Notes: generated from the letters alone by a model not told the origin. 64,000 nucleotides of DNA from Diphasiastrum complanatum (GCA_029204225.1 CM055102.1:50188426-50252425), one strand, 5' to 3'; counted from the stretch's first letter, positions 1 to 14,204 are shown. Made by a program: numbers and translations.

Positions 1-348
1 TCGAAGTGACATTCATGGGAAGGAGAAACATGTGACTGGTCTACATGAGGAGTGGACTGAATCTCCTCGGTCGATGATGTGTACTCAACTAGTTGAGAGG
101 AGCTACGGGCCTCACGTTGAGCCTCAAGCACTGTAAGACCTATCCTGTTGCAAGGAATGCAATTGATCAAGGTAGCTAATGAGCTCACTCTCGCTCATAG
201 AGAAAAGGCAGGATGACCCACGACTATGGCCTAACCTCTTACTAGGGAATCCAGTATCTGACATAATGGGTGCAATGGAATACGAGGGATGAATATTGTA
301 GACAACCAATGGGAGTCTTCAAAATTAGTAAGAAAAAAAACATCACCA

Positions 349-1090
<742 letters not shown>

Positions 1091-1139
1091 ATGTTGGTAT
1101 TTGTAGCTTTGACTCAATACCTATAAAAGCTCGGACTAT

Positions 1140-1912
<773 letters not shown>

Positions 1913-2565
1913 CCGTTGGCTTAAAAAAAATAGAGTTTTGTGAAATAGATTCCAAAACTTTTATTGTACTGACTCATAGCTACAACATTAATACGAACAC
2001 ATATATTGTTCGTTCACGACCATTTCAAGTTCAAGGAACCATGATGAATCAGATTGAACCACATTGAGAAATAGACATCAACAAGAGACTCACTGGCCCC
2101 ACAGGTGACTCATATGTAACGAGGGGGTGTCTCTTATATGAAGACACAAAAGAGGAGTATGGTGTGTAGGCCCGTGGCAGTCCTTGAATCTTGCGATTCG
2201 TAGCATCGAAGAAAGAAAAGGATGTTGCTACTTCGAACATGACACTTCAAAGTAGTTTCATGTGGACACTTGTTTGAATCCAAATGAACCTCATGCAACC
2301 TTTTAGAGTTATTGAGTTTGAAGTAGCAGACCCACTTTTCTCATTTCGATGTGGTGAACCATAAGGTTCAAGAACGTCAATGGCCTGCACACCATATGCC
2401 TCTTTGGTGTTGTCATTTTTAGGTGAGACACCCTATCGGCAGAGACAATTCGATCGTAGAGCCAGTTAGTCCCCTTTGCATCCGCAATGGATTCATGTGT
2501 TCACCCATATTATTAGGGTTTAGGGTATGTGGATAATTATAGATGAAAAATTGATTTATATGTTG

Positions 2566-2570
2566 GTATT
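2566..2570. repeat. Target-site duplication, left (GTATT)
   Basis: GTATT immediately precedes the 5' LTR (TGTGAGGAATTG) and recurs at 8763-8767 directly after the 3' LTR end (ATCAACA). Five base pairs is the usual copia target-site duplication. Confidence 0.92.
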
Positions 2571-3306
2571 TGTGAGGAATTGAAAAAGATTATCTATGTT
2601 AGATATAGGGGTCTTATGTTTTTTACCTCAAGCATCTAGGTGTAGGATGTTGATAGGAATAAATTTGGCATAGATGGCAAATTATGCATTTCCACTTGTA
2701 ATGCCACTATTGAGCCAAAATAGAGCAAGAGGCTAAACACTTGCTAATTAGAGTGTAGACAAGTGTAAAGCTTTTGTTTGATGAATTCCAAGAGGTCCAA
2801 TAGGATATAGAGGTGGAACCTTGTGAGGTCCAATAGGAAATTGAGGTGTGCTTGAATATAGTCCAATAGAATTAAGAGGTGCATAGATCAATGATCCAAT
2901 AGGATCAAGAGGTGACAAAATGTGGTCCAATCATAGTTAAGCATAGTGGTAGCTCGTGGACCTACTAGTATCATTGTACTCCTCATTTTGAAATCAATTG
3001 ATTTGGTGATTTCATGGATTTTGTGAGTTATTGGATTTCTAGCTTTCTCTCTCTACCCAAAGCTCTTGATGCATTTTATCTCTCTACCCGAGGAGAGCAG
3101 CTTGTTTTTACTTAGATTATTTTTTGAATACTTCCCACACGTGTGAGTGAGAGTTGGAAGTGATTGAATGCATGTAGTAGTGTGTTTTTGCCATAGGATT
3201 CAAGATTGATCTTGAATCTCAATCTAGTCTTGATCTTGGTGCATCTACACACCTTAGGAGATCACAAGTACATGTAGTGGATAGTCCACACGTGTGAAAA
3301 TCAACA
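2571..3306 (+). repeat. 5' LTR of the complete copia element
   Basis: Begins TGTGAGGAATTG and ends AAAATCAACA, directly followed by the PBS. It aligns with 8058-8762. It contains the palindrome CACACGTGTG twice (3136-3145 and 3287-3296), the second close to the 3' end. Confidence 0.95.
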
Positions 3307-3318
3307 TGGTATCAGAGC
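3307..3318 (+). promoter_or_regulatory. Primer binding site (tRNA-iMet)
   Basis: TGGTATCAGAGC directly abuts the 5' LTR. It is the standard plant copia PBS, complementary to the 3' end of initiator methionine tRNA, where minus-strand DNA synthesis is primed. Confidence 0.95.
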
Positions 3319-4063
3319 CTACCTAAGGTTACCATGCATTTTGATCCATCTAAGTGAAAAAATTTCATCAATCTTGAGCTAGAAGTTGTCAAGGCCCATT
3401 TTCCTAGCTATCTTGTTCAATCTTGGATCAAAAGAGATCAAAAGGACATTGATTGGGTCTGACCTGGTACTGTATGGAATCAGGTGCTCAGACACGTGTG
3501 AGGAACATCCAATTTCAGTTTGGAAGTTCTCTCTCATGTTTGATCAATTTATCTTGCTTGATAGCTTGTTTTGAAGCTATTTTTGTCTAGTTTCTGTTGT
3601 AATCAGTTTCATTCCATTTGGTTGAGCCAATCAAAAGTTATAAGCTTTTGGAAAGGGTTAGGTAGGGCACCTAGACCTAGGTGGGACACATTTGGTTTGG
3701 TCAAGAGATTGCTTGGTTGATCCAAAATCACAGTTGTATGCTTGCCAATCTCATCTATATGTGATCTAGGCACTGTTTTGAGATCTTAGCCATTTTGTTT
3801 CATGCAATATCATTGTATTTGAGTCAAATTTGGTTTCTTAGTGTATTTCACACGTGCTAAGAGTGTTGGATCCTAACTTTGCCTATACTCCATCATTTGA
3901 TGTGAAATAGATCTTGTTTTAGAGAGATTTGTGTAGCTAGTGAGAATCAATTCACAAATTGTTGTAAGATCTTTCATAGGAGGAGATAGTACTCAATTAT
4001 TGGATCCTATTGAAAGTGTGTAACAACATTTATTGTTCATCATTTGAGTTTTCTTCACTTCAA

Positions 4064-7000
4064 ATGTCTTCAATGGGTTCATTCTTGTTGGAACCAAGTG
4101 AAAGATTGACCACTTCAAATTATTCAATTTGGAAAATGAGGATGGAGTCCATCTTGATACTTCAAGACGTGATGGACATAGTTCTTGGCCTTGAAGAAGA
4201 ACCACAAGTTCTTCAAGAGGTTCAAAAATACAAAAAGAGAGCTAGGATGGCTCTCCACTACATTAAGATGAATGTCTCTAATGAGATATTGAGGGAGATA
4301 GGTACTTGTACAACAGCCAAAGAAGCTTGGGATTGTCTCAAGACTATCTATGAGGCTAAGAATACCTCTAGGCTTCTCACTCTTAGGAATCAAATCTTTC
4401 AAAGTAGCCAAAAGAGTGATGAGAGTGCATCTAGTTATGTTTTGAGAGTAAAAGATATTCATAGAGAGCTTGCTTGTATTGGTGATTCCATCAATCAAAA
4501 TGAGCTAGTTCAAGTCATTCTCAATGGCTTGAGAAGTGAATTTGATAATCTTGTCCAATCCTATGCCATTAAGGAGGAGCTACCAAGTTTGGAGGCTCTC
4601 CAAAGTGTGCTAATTTCAGAAGAATCAAGACAAGAGTATAAGCTCTTGAGGATGGACAAGCTTTCTCTCACTCATAATGATGGCAAAGCTCTCTTTGCCA
4701 AGGATAAGCACAAAGAGAGGAGCAAGAACCAACATCAACAATCCTCAAGCAAGGACAAAGTCAAATCCAAAGACAAAGATGAGGAGGAAGATGATTCCTC
4801 TAATGCTTCATCATCCAAGCTCAAGAAGAAGAAGAAGATCAAGTGCTTTTATTGTGGCAAGAAAGGTCATTATGCCACCAATTGCTTCAAAAAGAAGAAT
4901 CAACTCAAGCAAGCCAATATTACCAATGAGAAGGAAGACACTATTGCAAGTGATGGAGAGGGATCTCTTATGGTCTCTAGTTTCTCATCTACTCCTTTCA
5001 AGAAGGACGGCCTATGGTATATTGATAGTGGAGCCTCTTCACATATGTGTAGCTCCAATGACTCTTTCTCTTCTATTGCACCTTATGATGGAGTGAAGAA
5101 ATCAATATACACTGCAAATGATTTTGAATGTCCTATTGAAGGCATAGGGAACATTCCCTTGAAGCTTGCATCCTCTAAAGTTCTTTCTCTCTCTAGAGTT
5201 CTTTATGTACCTAAGCTTACCAAGAATCTTATTAGTGTTGGCCAATTGCTTGATAATGGACTTGATGTAAAATTCAATGTTGATACTTGCACTATCAAGA
5301 AGAATGATGAGATACTTGCATTAGGATCTAGATATGGTGGCATCTATAAACTAGATCCAAATGAGTATGTGAATGCTTGTAATGTTGCTCTTGTGAACAA
5401 GCTCTCTATGGAGGAATTATGGCATAGGAGGTTGGGACATCCCAACTACAAATCCATGCTCTCTATGATCAAAGAATCCAAAGCTATTGGCTTGCCAAAG
5501 TCATTCTCCAAGAAGATCAAGCCTTGTGAGGCTTGTGCTATTGCTAAATCTCACAAAAAGCCATTTACAAGATCTTCTATCAAAAGCAAGCATCCTTTGG
5601 AGTTAATCCACTCGGATGTGCATTTCTCATCAACTACAAGCAAGGGAGGAGCCACTTGTTTTGTTACTTCCATTGATGATTACACAAGATTCACTTGGAT
5701 ATATCTTCTTGCTTCAAAATCTATGGTGTTTGATCATTTCCTTATTTTCAAAGCTTATGTAGAGAAGCAATTCTCATTCAAGATTAAAGCTCTTAGAAGT
5801 AATGGAGGTGGTGAATATATCTCCAATAAATTTCAAGATTTTTGTGAGCTTGAAGGCATTAAAAGAGAGTTTTCTTGTGCCTACTCTCCATCTCAAAATG
5901 GAGTGGTTGAGAGAAAGAATAGATCTCTATGTGAATGTGCAAAATCTATGAGAATTGAGGCATCTTTGCCTAAAGATTTTTGGGGAGAAGCCATTAATTG
6001 TGCAAATTATCTTTGCAATAGGCTCCCACATATAGCTCTTGGAGGAAAGTCACCATATGAAATATTATTTTTGAAGAAGCCTAAGGTTGATCACCTTAGA
6101 GTTTTTGGATGCTTATGCTTTGTCCATATTCCCTTGGAAACAAGGAAGAAGGAAGATCCTAGTGCATGCAAAGGGATCATGGTTGGATACTCATCCACCA
6201 AGAAGGCCTATAGAGTCTTTATACTCTCTACTTCTCAAGTTATTGAAAGTAGAGATGTTGTCTTTCATGAAGATCAACACTCATCATTTGAAGAGGCCGA
6301 GATCAAGAAATCTATGGATGCATCATCAATTATTGATTTTGAAGCCAATCATGATGTGATGGGGTTGAGATTTGAAGAAGACTCTCCTCGGATTTTTTCA
6401 CCAAGAAGATCCATGAGAGATAGATCCGAGCCTAAGAGGCTCTCATATGTTGACAAAGGCAAACAAGTGGATCTTGATTCCACTAATTATGTTTTTTATG
6501 TCTCTCATGAAGAGCCAAAGAATGTACAAGAGGCACTCAATACCAAGGAGTGGTATGATGCCATGAAGCAAGAGTATGATGCATTGGTCACCAACAATAC
6601 TTGGGAGCTTGTGGATCCTCCTTCCAACAAGCATGTGATTGGTTGCAAGTGGGTATTTCGGATCAAGTTCAATCATGATGGCACCATCAACAAGCATAAA
6701 GCAAGATTATGTGCCAAAGAAATCTGCTCAAATCCATGGGCTTGATTATGAGGAGACCTTTGCACCCATTGCAAAGATGGTGACAATAAGAATTCTTATT
6801 TCTCTTGCTTGTTTTTTTCAAGTGGAAGGTGTTTCAATTAGATGTATCCAATGCTTTTCTAAATGGTTATCTTGAGGAGGAGATCTATATGGAACAACCT
6901 CAAGGATTCATCAAGGATGAGTCCAAAGTGTGCTTGCTCTTCAAAAGTCTTTATGGACTCAAGCAAGCACCAAGATCATGGTTTTCAAGACTTAACTCTT

Positions 7001-8039
7001 TCCTTATCTCACTAGGATTTACTCTTAGTGACTATGATCCTTCCATGTATCTAAAGTTTGTTGATAGCAATATTGTCATTCTTCTAATTTATGTTGATGA
7101 CATTATTCTTTGTGGAAGTTGTATCAAGCTAGTTGATGAAACCAAGCTAGCACTTGGATGTGAGTTTAAAATGCAAGATCTAGGAGAGATACATTACATC
7201 CTAGGCCTAGAAATTGATTTTTATGAAAATCATGTCTTTATATGCCAATCTAGATATGCTCACACTATGTTAAAAAAAATTCCATATGAAAAATTCTAAG
7301 AGCATAGATACTCCAATGGAGCAAACTGTAAAAGATCCTAATAAAGGTGATGAAAGATCCTTTGAGGACATCACACTTTTTAGGAGTCTTGTAGGCTTAC
7401 CTTGATTTGGCTTACCATTACTAGGCCCGATCTTAGTTTTTGTGTGCACAAATTGAGTCAATATATGCAAGAACCTAAGATCCATCATTGGAAGATGGCC
7501 AAGAGGATTTTAAGATATGTATCTTCATCTTGTGATTATGGTCTACTCTATAAAAGTGAAGATCTATCCATTATTGGCTACTCGGATTCGGACTTTGCAA
7601 GTGACAAAATGGATTGAAAGTCTATTACTGCATACACTATCTTTCTTGGAGGCCATCTAATATCTTGGCTTTCCAAAAAGCAAGATACTATATCTCTCTC
7701 TTCATGTGAGGCCGAGTACAAAGCACTCACTACAACTACCAAAGAAGTGCTTTGGATCAAGAGGTTATTAATGGAACTAAAGTGCATCAAGGAGGATGAT
7801 CTACCAATGATCAAGTGTGATAACATCTCGGCCCAAGCTCTTGCCAATAAAGCAAGCACATAGAAGTGGCACACAATTTTGTGAGAGAAAAGCTTATTGG
7901 AGGAGAAATCTATTTGGAGCATGTCAACTTGTCCTCTTGTATTGCCGATCTACTCACCAAGCCTTTGAGCAAAAGTGCTTTCATCAAGCATAGATCTAAT
8001 CTTGGAGTTATATCAAGATCAATGCTCAAATCTTCATAG
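4064..8039 (+). pseudogene. Copia gag-pol polyprotein, decayed
   Basis: The start chosen is ATG 4064 (MSSMGSFLLEPSERL), which matches the usual copia gag N-terminus; an upstream in-frame ATG at 4010 adds 18 unconvincing residues. The first frame runs open to 6745. In order it holds a UBN2-type gag, a CX2CX4HX4C zinc knuckle (CFYCGKKGHYATNC, about 4845-4890), protease motif DSGASSHM (5024 on), integrase zinc-binding HRRLGHPN...CEACAIAK, the DDE core and the start of RT. A frameshift near 6720 and a second near 6820 (T-run) lead to RT with intact YVDD (7090-7101). A third lies in an A-run near 7280. TGA at 7615-7617 interrupts RNase H, and a further shift near 7860 precedes the C-terminal tail, which ends at TAG 8037. 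The second integrase catalytic Asp is Asn (AAT, 5801-5803). Confidence 0.94.
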
Positions 8040-8050
8040 ATAATCTTTTA

Positions 8051-8057
8051 GGAGGAG
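8051..8057 (+). promoter_or_regulatory. Polypurine tract
   Basis: GGAGGAG lies immediately before the 3' LTR. It is the expected primer for plus-strand synthesis; the same sequence precedes the LTR at 29195. Confidence 0.88.
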
Positions 8058-8762
8058 TGTGAAGAATTGAAAAAGATTATCTATGTTAGATATAGGGGTC
8101 TTATGTTTTTTACATCAAGCATCTAGGTGTAGGATGTTGATAGGAATAAATTTGGCATAGATGGCAAATTATGCATTTCCACTTGTAATGCCACTATTGA
8201 GCCAAAATAGAGTAAGAGGCTAAACACTTGCTAATTAGAGTGTAGACAAGTGTAAAGTTTTTTTTTGATGAATTCCACGAGGTCCAATAGGAAATTGAGG
8301 TGTGCTTGAATATAGTCCAATAGAATTAAGAGGTGCATAGATCAATGATCCAATAGGATCAAGAGGTGACAAAATGTGGTCCAATCATAGTTAAGCATAG
8401 TGGTAGCTCGTGGACCTACTAGTATCATTGTACTCCTCATTTTGAAATCAATTGATTTGGTGATTTCATGGATTTTGTGAGTTATTGGATTTCTAGCTTT
8501 CTCTCTCTACCCGAGAGCTCTTGATGCATTTTCTCTCTCTACCCGAGGAGAGCAGCTTGTTTTTACTTAAGATTATTTTTTGAATACTTCCCACACGTGT
8601 GAGTGAGAGTTGGAAGTGATTGAATGTATGTAGTAGTGTGTTTTTGCCATAGGATTCAAGATTGATCTTGAATCTCAATCTAGTCTTGATCTTGGTGCAT
8701 CTACACACCTTAGGAGATCACAAGTACATGTAGTGGACAGTCCACACGTGTGAAAATCAACA
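8058..8762 (+). repeat. 3' LTR of the complete copia element
   Basis: 705 bp, begins TGTGAAGAATTG and ends ATCAACA. Relative to the 5' LTR it lacks 33 bp, consistent with slippage or recombination between two GAGGTCCAATAGGA direct repeats that remain in the 5' LTR near 2787 and 2820. It carries CACACGTGTG at 8592-8601 and 8743-8752. Confidence 0.95.
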
Positions 8763-8767
8763 GTATT
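8763..8767. repeat. Target-site duplication, right (GTATT)
   Basis: Pairs with 2566-2570 and confirms the element boundaries. Confidence 0.92.
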
Positions 8768-8804
8768 GCCCTCGTAGCTTTGACTCAATACCAATAATAG
8801 CTCG

Positions 8805-9206
8805 AAATTAAAATAACATGAATAGATTAAGATCTTATAAATCAAAGTAGTATGAACTAGTAAGCATGAAACATAAATCAAGATTCTGCGAATTAGGGTA
8901 GCATGAACTAGTAATCATGAAACATAAACGAATGGCATCACACACGCACACGCATACTCTAAACCCTAAAACCTAAACACACACGAGGAGAAAAAAAAGA
9001 AAGAACATAGTAGAGTGCTAATCAAAACTCCCGAACCGTACGGTTATATCCTATTCCAGAATGTCACCACATGCTCCCTCCCTACGTCGTTTGGGCTTTC
9101 TCGTGAAACTTATTGTCCAACAAGAAACATTTGAACCACATGGAAGAAAAAAAAGGCTACACACCTTTCTAGAATTGGGAGTGTTGGTTACCTTTAACTC
9201 TTTCAT

Positions 9207-9248
<42 letters not shown>

Positions 9249-9905
9249 AATCTCTCTCCCCATCTCTCGTGTTCTATTTCTAAGCGTGAAACATAACCAA
9301 TACACAATACATAAATTATGATCTTGCAAATTAAAATAACATGAATAGATTAAGATCCTATAAATCAAAGTAGCATGAACTAGTAAGCATGAAACATAAA
9401 TCAAGATTCTGCGAATTAGGGTAGCATGAACTGGTAATCATGAAACATAAACGAATGGCATCACACACGCACACGCACACTCTAAACCCTAAAACCTAAA
9501 TACACACAAGGATTAAAAAAATAAAGAACATAGTAGAGTGCTAATCAAAACTCCCAAACCATATGATTATATCCTATTCTAGAATGTCACCACATGCTCC
9601 CTTCATACGGCGTTTGGGCTTTCTCGTGGAACTTATCGTCCAACAAAAAACATTTGAACCATGCCTTTATCGGAAGAAAACAAGGGCTACACACCTTCCT
9701 AAAATTGGGAGTGTTGGTTACCTTTAACTCTTTCATGATCTCTCTCTCTCTCTATCCATATCCCTCGCTCTCTATATCTAAACATGAAAGCATAACCAAT
9801 ACATGACACATAAACTATGATCTTGTAAATTAAAATAACAAGACTAGGTTAAGATCCTACAAATCAGAGTGGCACAAACTAGTAAGCTTGAAACATTAAC
9901 TATGT
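8805..9905 (+). repeat. Repeat family C, three tandem units with (CT)n
   Basis: Units start at about 8805, 9328 and 9827 (periods 523 and 499 bp); the third is cut off after about 80 bp. Each full unit holds AAATTAAAATAACA, a CTAAACCCTAAAACCTAAA stretch, the phrase CGTTTGGGCTTTCTCGTG and a (CT)n tract (9209-9246 and 9739-9752) of different length, which explains most of the period difference. No coding potential seen. Confidence 0.85.
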
Positions 9906-10194
9906 ATACCACGAATTGTTGAGAGTGGAGATCATTTGTTTTCTTAGGCCAACAATGGACTTCCCCAGCAGGTTCATAAAAATACTAGCGGAGAAGTGTC
10001 GTCATTTCAAGGACAAACGTAATCAAGAAGGCAACATGAAGGCCTCAATGTGGTGAAAGAATCTAAAAAATGTGGTGGTGCTGAGTCAAAATGTATCAAC
10101 TGGGACGTGAATTTTGTAATTTTGATATAATAGCTGAGGTGATAATAATCTAGCATTCTTCAAACACAAATTGCCAATGTTTACCAGATCTATT
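9906..10194. other. No gene seen
   Basis: Unique-looking sequence between repeat families C and B. I recognise no gene, LTR or RNA here. Confidence 0.5.
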
Positions 10195-10760
10195 TTTGAA
10201 TGTAAGAGCAGAGGTCAGAATGGACCTCAGAATAAAAGATGGTATAGTGTCTTGAATAGATCCAGATATTTCGAGGTCTGCTCCGACCTCCATTGACTCT
10301 CACCCATTATCAATAGATCCATCAATAAATGTACAGATTTGTTTCTAAAATGTGTAGATATATTTTCAGAAATCATAATGTAAAATAAAATTGAAGTATT
10401 CCTATACTGCAAAACGTGCAGAGGTATATAATCTACCATTCATGGGCTGGTAACAATCTAGCGTATAATCTGTTTATGAATTGTAAAAAATGTATGAGCA
10501 GAGGTCGGAATGGACCTCAGAATAACAAATGGTATACTGTCTTAAACGAATCCAGATATTTCGAGGTCTGTTTCAACCTCCACTGATTCCCACTCCAGTT
10601 GAAAGATGTATCCACTATCAACAGATTTATCAATAAAAGTACAGATTTCTTTCTAGGATGTGCGGATATGTTTTCATGAATCCTAATGAAAATAACACTA
10701 AATGTAGTTCTACACTATAAAATGTGGATCTACAACAAAAAATAGGAGACAAACTATTAC
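10195..10760 (+). repeat. Repeat family B, second tandem pair
   Basis: Two more units with GAGCA-GAGGTC at 10206 and 10496 (period about 290 bp), homologous to 1140-1785 and in the same orientation. A degenerate partial unit (GTCGGAACAGACGTTGG ... TTCCGAGCTCCATTCCGACC) lies near 11000-11080. Confidence 0.75.
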
Positions 10761-11755
10761 AATATTGTACAGGTACGTGGAACAGCTAGTAGTTGGGTTA
10801 TTCAGCTACTTGGATGATGTTAGAGTCCAAGAATCGGCATAAAAAACTGCAAAACAATTTTCTATCAATCCTCATGGAAAAATCATAGAACTGGTCAGCA
10901 CAATTGAATAGTCTTCTAAAAAAAACACCCAAGCTTCACAGATGTATCATAACATTCACAGATCTATCATTTGAAAGATAAAAAAAAAATGTCAACATCG
11001 GTCGGAACAGACGTTGGACTAGACACTGGTATGCTGCTAGAACTAGCATGATTTATTCCGAGCTCCATTCCGACCTTGCAAGTACCTCAAGAAGCTGCTA
11101 TGATGATCTGCCTGAAATGCTATGATGAATATTGGTCTAGTATCCAATAATGAAATCTGCAAAACAAAAACTAGTATTGTAGTTTGTTTAGTTTAGTATC
11201 ACAAAAAATAGTTGTAACAAATTAATTTTAGAAAAATAACAACAAACATCCATATGCAATCCAGCATCTCCGCCAAATAGCAGGATCTGGCATCAGAACA
11301 ACCATCAGAATAGGTGCTGATATGACAAATACAATAGCCTTGTTTATCTGATAGGCATTTTGATTCTCTGGAACTCTAGATCTACAACAACCTCAACTAT
11401 GGATCTACATCGCCCTCAACCAGCACGGTCACCTGGAACGGCCTTCAGAATAGGTGTTGAAATAGCCTTCGAATAGTAACTATTGTAGATCTGCCTATTC
11501 CGATGCCTTTCCGACTTATCTCTCAAAAAATTGGATCCACCGGCTCCTTTGCCTCAGAGGAAAGTTTGCATAGAAAACGTGGTGTCAATAAAACCAAACT
11601 GAGATCACATTGAGATGGATACTATGATGCTAGAGAAAGAGAGAGTGAGAAAAGAGATTACCTTGCATCTAACAAATCAAAAAGCCTCCATCCTTCATTT
11701 TTCCTTTCTTTCTTGACCTCCCCACATTTGATTCTGCAAGGAGTAAGCTAAAAGG
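10761..11755. other. No gene seen
   Basis: AT-rich spacer. Apart from the degenerate family-B piece near 11000-11080 I recognise nothing coding or structural. Confidence 0.5.
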
Positions 11756-11767
11756 AAGAGCAAGGGC

Positions 11768-11880
11768 AACAAGCAAAGTGCAAGAGGAGCAAGAAGAACA
11801 AGCAAAATGCAAGAGGAGCAAGAAGAACAAGCAAAATGCAAGAGGAGAAAGCAAAGAGCAATAGCAAGAGAAGCAAGAAG
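11768..11880. repeat. 29-bp minisatellite, about 3-4 units
   Basis: Three units starting at AAC 11768, 11797 and 11826 (AACAAGCAAAATGCAAGAGG then AGCAAGAAG), decaying into AGCAAAGAGCAA. The opposite strand reads as a Leu/Cys/Ser-rich frame, which is an artefact of the repeat. Confidence 0.88.
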
Positions 11881-14204
11881 AGCACTCAAATGTGAGGATA
11901 ATAAGGAGATCAAGGAGAATAAAGTGGGTGAGCAAGGATCAACAAACAAGGGAGATGACAAAGGCAATAGGTATGTCCCTTGATTCCATCACCCACTCCT
12001 CTTCCCTCTTCAAAAATGTCGTGGAAAATGTTAGTCTTTTCAAAATTTTCAAGAATCTGTCTGACCCTCGGTATACACCTCACACTAGCTTCAGTATATC
12101 GAGGGCCATTCCGAGGCCCTGACTATATTAGAAAAAATATTCCTTTCCTGTTCCAAGGTGCATTCTAAATTGATGCATTCTAAATCAACCCAAAATTAAT
12201 GCATTCTAAAAAACACAGAATTTTCAAAGATGGTCGGCTCCTCCCAAGCCTTGTTAAAGAATATATAGTGCACTTGACGACACAATTTTTTATCTGCTAA
12301 ATTGTAATTCTCATATGGTTAGAGGATGTCATAAGTGTCCAAACATCGACGTATTTGGCATCCAAGACCATTCTTGGGTGACCAGTGTTGGTCGGGTAAT
12401 TTATTTTCGGTTCTCAACCTGCTTATCAACCTGGTTCTAATCAAGACCCTGACCAACGGGTACACTTGTTACCCTAAATCGGCTTATGTGTAGAACCGGC
12501 ATATATGTTCCTTTGTGAGAATCGGCCACGGTCCAGAACCGTCGGGTCCCTTTGATCCTTGGAGAGGGATATAACCCGAGTATCAATTCACTATACAGAA
12601 CCTAACATTCATTAATGGCTTTTAGCAAGTGACTATTTTAGCAATAATCATTTTCGAATTGATTTTTTATTTATTTTAAAAAAATAATACATATTGGGAA
12701 CCAGATATAGGAACCGACGGTTCTTATAGAAACCGGTTCGAACCTATTTCCAGATATCGGGAAAGCCAACAATATAGTATATCAGTAAAAAAACTGGCGA
12801 GAATTGAAGAGCGAGGCTAGACATGTAATGATGCACGTAGGCATGCTTCGCATATCTTGGCATAATCCGATCTTGCAATTGTACTGCTAATTTCCAGAGA
12901 CTATTTGCACTAGACTCAAATTTAGTTATTATATACATGTCTTTTGTTCGTCTCAATGCATTTATCTAGTTTGTTTTATGTATCGATAATCATTTCTAAT
13001 TTTGTGTTCAATCCATTGTGAACTGCCAAGGTGCACCGATGCAAATGTTGAGTTCATGTTCCTCATCCTCAGATGATGAGGCAGGACCATCACATATAGG
13101 ATCAGAGGCCTGGTTATACCAGAGAATACCATGCCCATCTGCACGATGTAAGTATGCACTATGACAAGAGCGACGTACCACTATATCACATGTTCGCATG
13201 TATGGTCAGATTGAGAGGGAGTCATTATTTGTGTGGACGGAGGTCGGTTCTTCGGTGAGACTTTGTAAACCTCTTTGTATTGCTAAAATTAAATAAATGA
13301 TTGCACACTCATTTTCCATGTATGTTGTTTGGCGCCCTTTCTAATTGGAGGAATATTCAGTTGGTTACAATGCGTGCCCCATTTCTGGCGAGTATTTGCA
13401 AGCACATCACTCACAACATCTGTGAAAGATGATTTACGAGGGCCACACTCGATACCTTCCACCTGTTCACCCTATGCATGATAGGCTTGATGGCCAACAT
13501 ACTTATTCCATGAAGGTACAATACATATTTGGGCCACTAGTTGGTATACGTCATTTATTTATTTTATGATTACTCTATTTATATTTTTTCTAACGACATA
13601 TAATCTACATTAAATGTGTGTGCTTGTTTGTTTGTAAGTCTATGGAACGATCTCCTTCATAGTAATTGTTGTTGTTCCCTAACAGTGTGCCCTAACACTG
13701 TGACACTTGATGTATGTTGTGACACTTAATCTGATGCTAAAACTCACAAACTTGGCCAACTTTAAGATGGAACGATGGATGTAGCTGGCACATTTAAGAT
13801 TTCATAAGCACAAAATCTTTCTGAGAAAAAGCTTGTTACCAATCTGACAAGCTAGGCTCAGCTAAAACAGAAACATAGTACATGCCATGTGTAAACGAAA
13901 AACAAATTATAAAAATCGTGCAGTATTCATTCACATAGGGTCTATTCATTCTAGGTCAAGAGGAGAGAATAGACTCAGAAACTTAGAGAAGCAACTTTGA
14001 GCCGATATCATGATTCATAATAGCTTGTTTCAGGTCCGTATTCTCTAACCAGATATATACGCATTTGCAACCACAAAAATGAATCTCAGAAATTTGCTTG
14101 AAAGATGTCGATAATTCATCTTCCGTTAATCCGTCGTCTCTGTCGCTCGAAAAAAAATCACAAACCTACTTAATGAATTGCCCCCAAAGCACTTGCTGCG
14201 ACGC
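11881..14204. other. No gene recognised
   Basis: A 2.3-kb stretch with only short open frames. 12380-12760 has several GGTTC/GAACC(G) words. 13000-13500 has short frames on both strands that match nothing I know. It includes the 3' flank of the TFIIA-gamma gene, where no clear poly(A)-type tail was found. Confidence 0.5.

Larger units (their letters stand above)
2571..8762 (+). mobile_element. Complete Ty1/copia LTR retrotransposon (inactive)
   Basis: A 6192-bp element with two LTRs (736 and 705 bp), a PBS complementary to initiator-Met tRNA, a gag-pol region in copia order (gag, protease, integrase, RT, RNase H), a GGAGGAG polypurine tract and a 5-bp target-site duplication. It is inserted in repeat A copy 2. 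The LTRs differ by a 33-bp deletion in the 3' LTR, between two copies of GAGGTCCAATAGGA present in the 5' LTR, plus a modest number of substitutions and 1-bp indels, so the insertion is not very recent. Gag-pol carries several frameshifts, stops and an altered integrase catalytic residue, so the element cannot be autonomous. Confidence 0.96.

Noticed and set aside
8958-8972. CTAAACCCTAAAACC as an interstitial telomere array (again near 9481)
   Set aside because: Only one or two imperfect CCCTAAA units, repeated because family C is tandem; not an array.
11669-11967. Leu/Cys/Ser-rich minus-strand frames resembling a membrane protein
   Set aside because: Produced by the 29-bp minisatellite on the opposite strand.
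13008-13199. Short frames around 13.0-13.5 kb as a possible host gene
   Set aside because: No recognisable domain, no consistent frame, and stops between segments.
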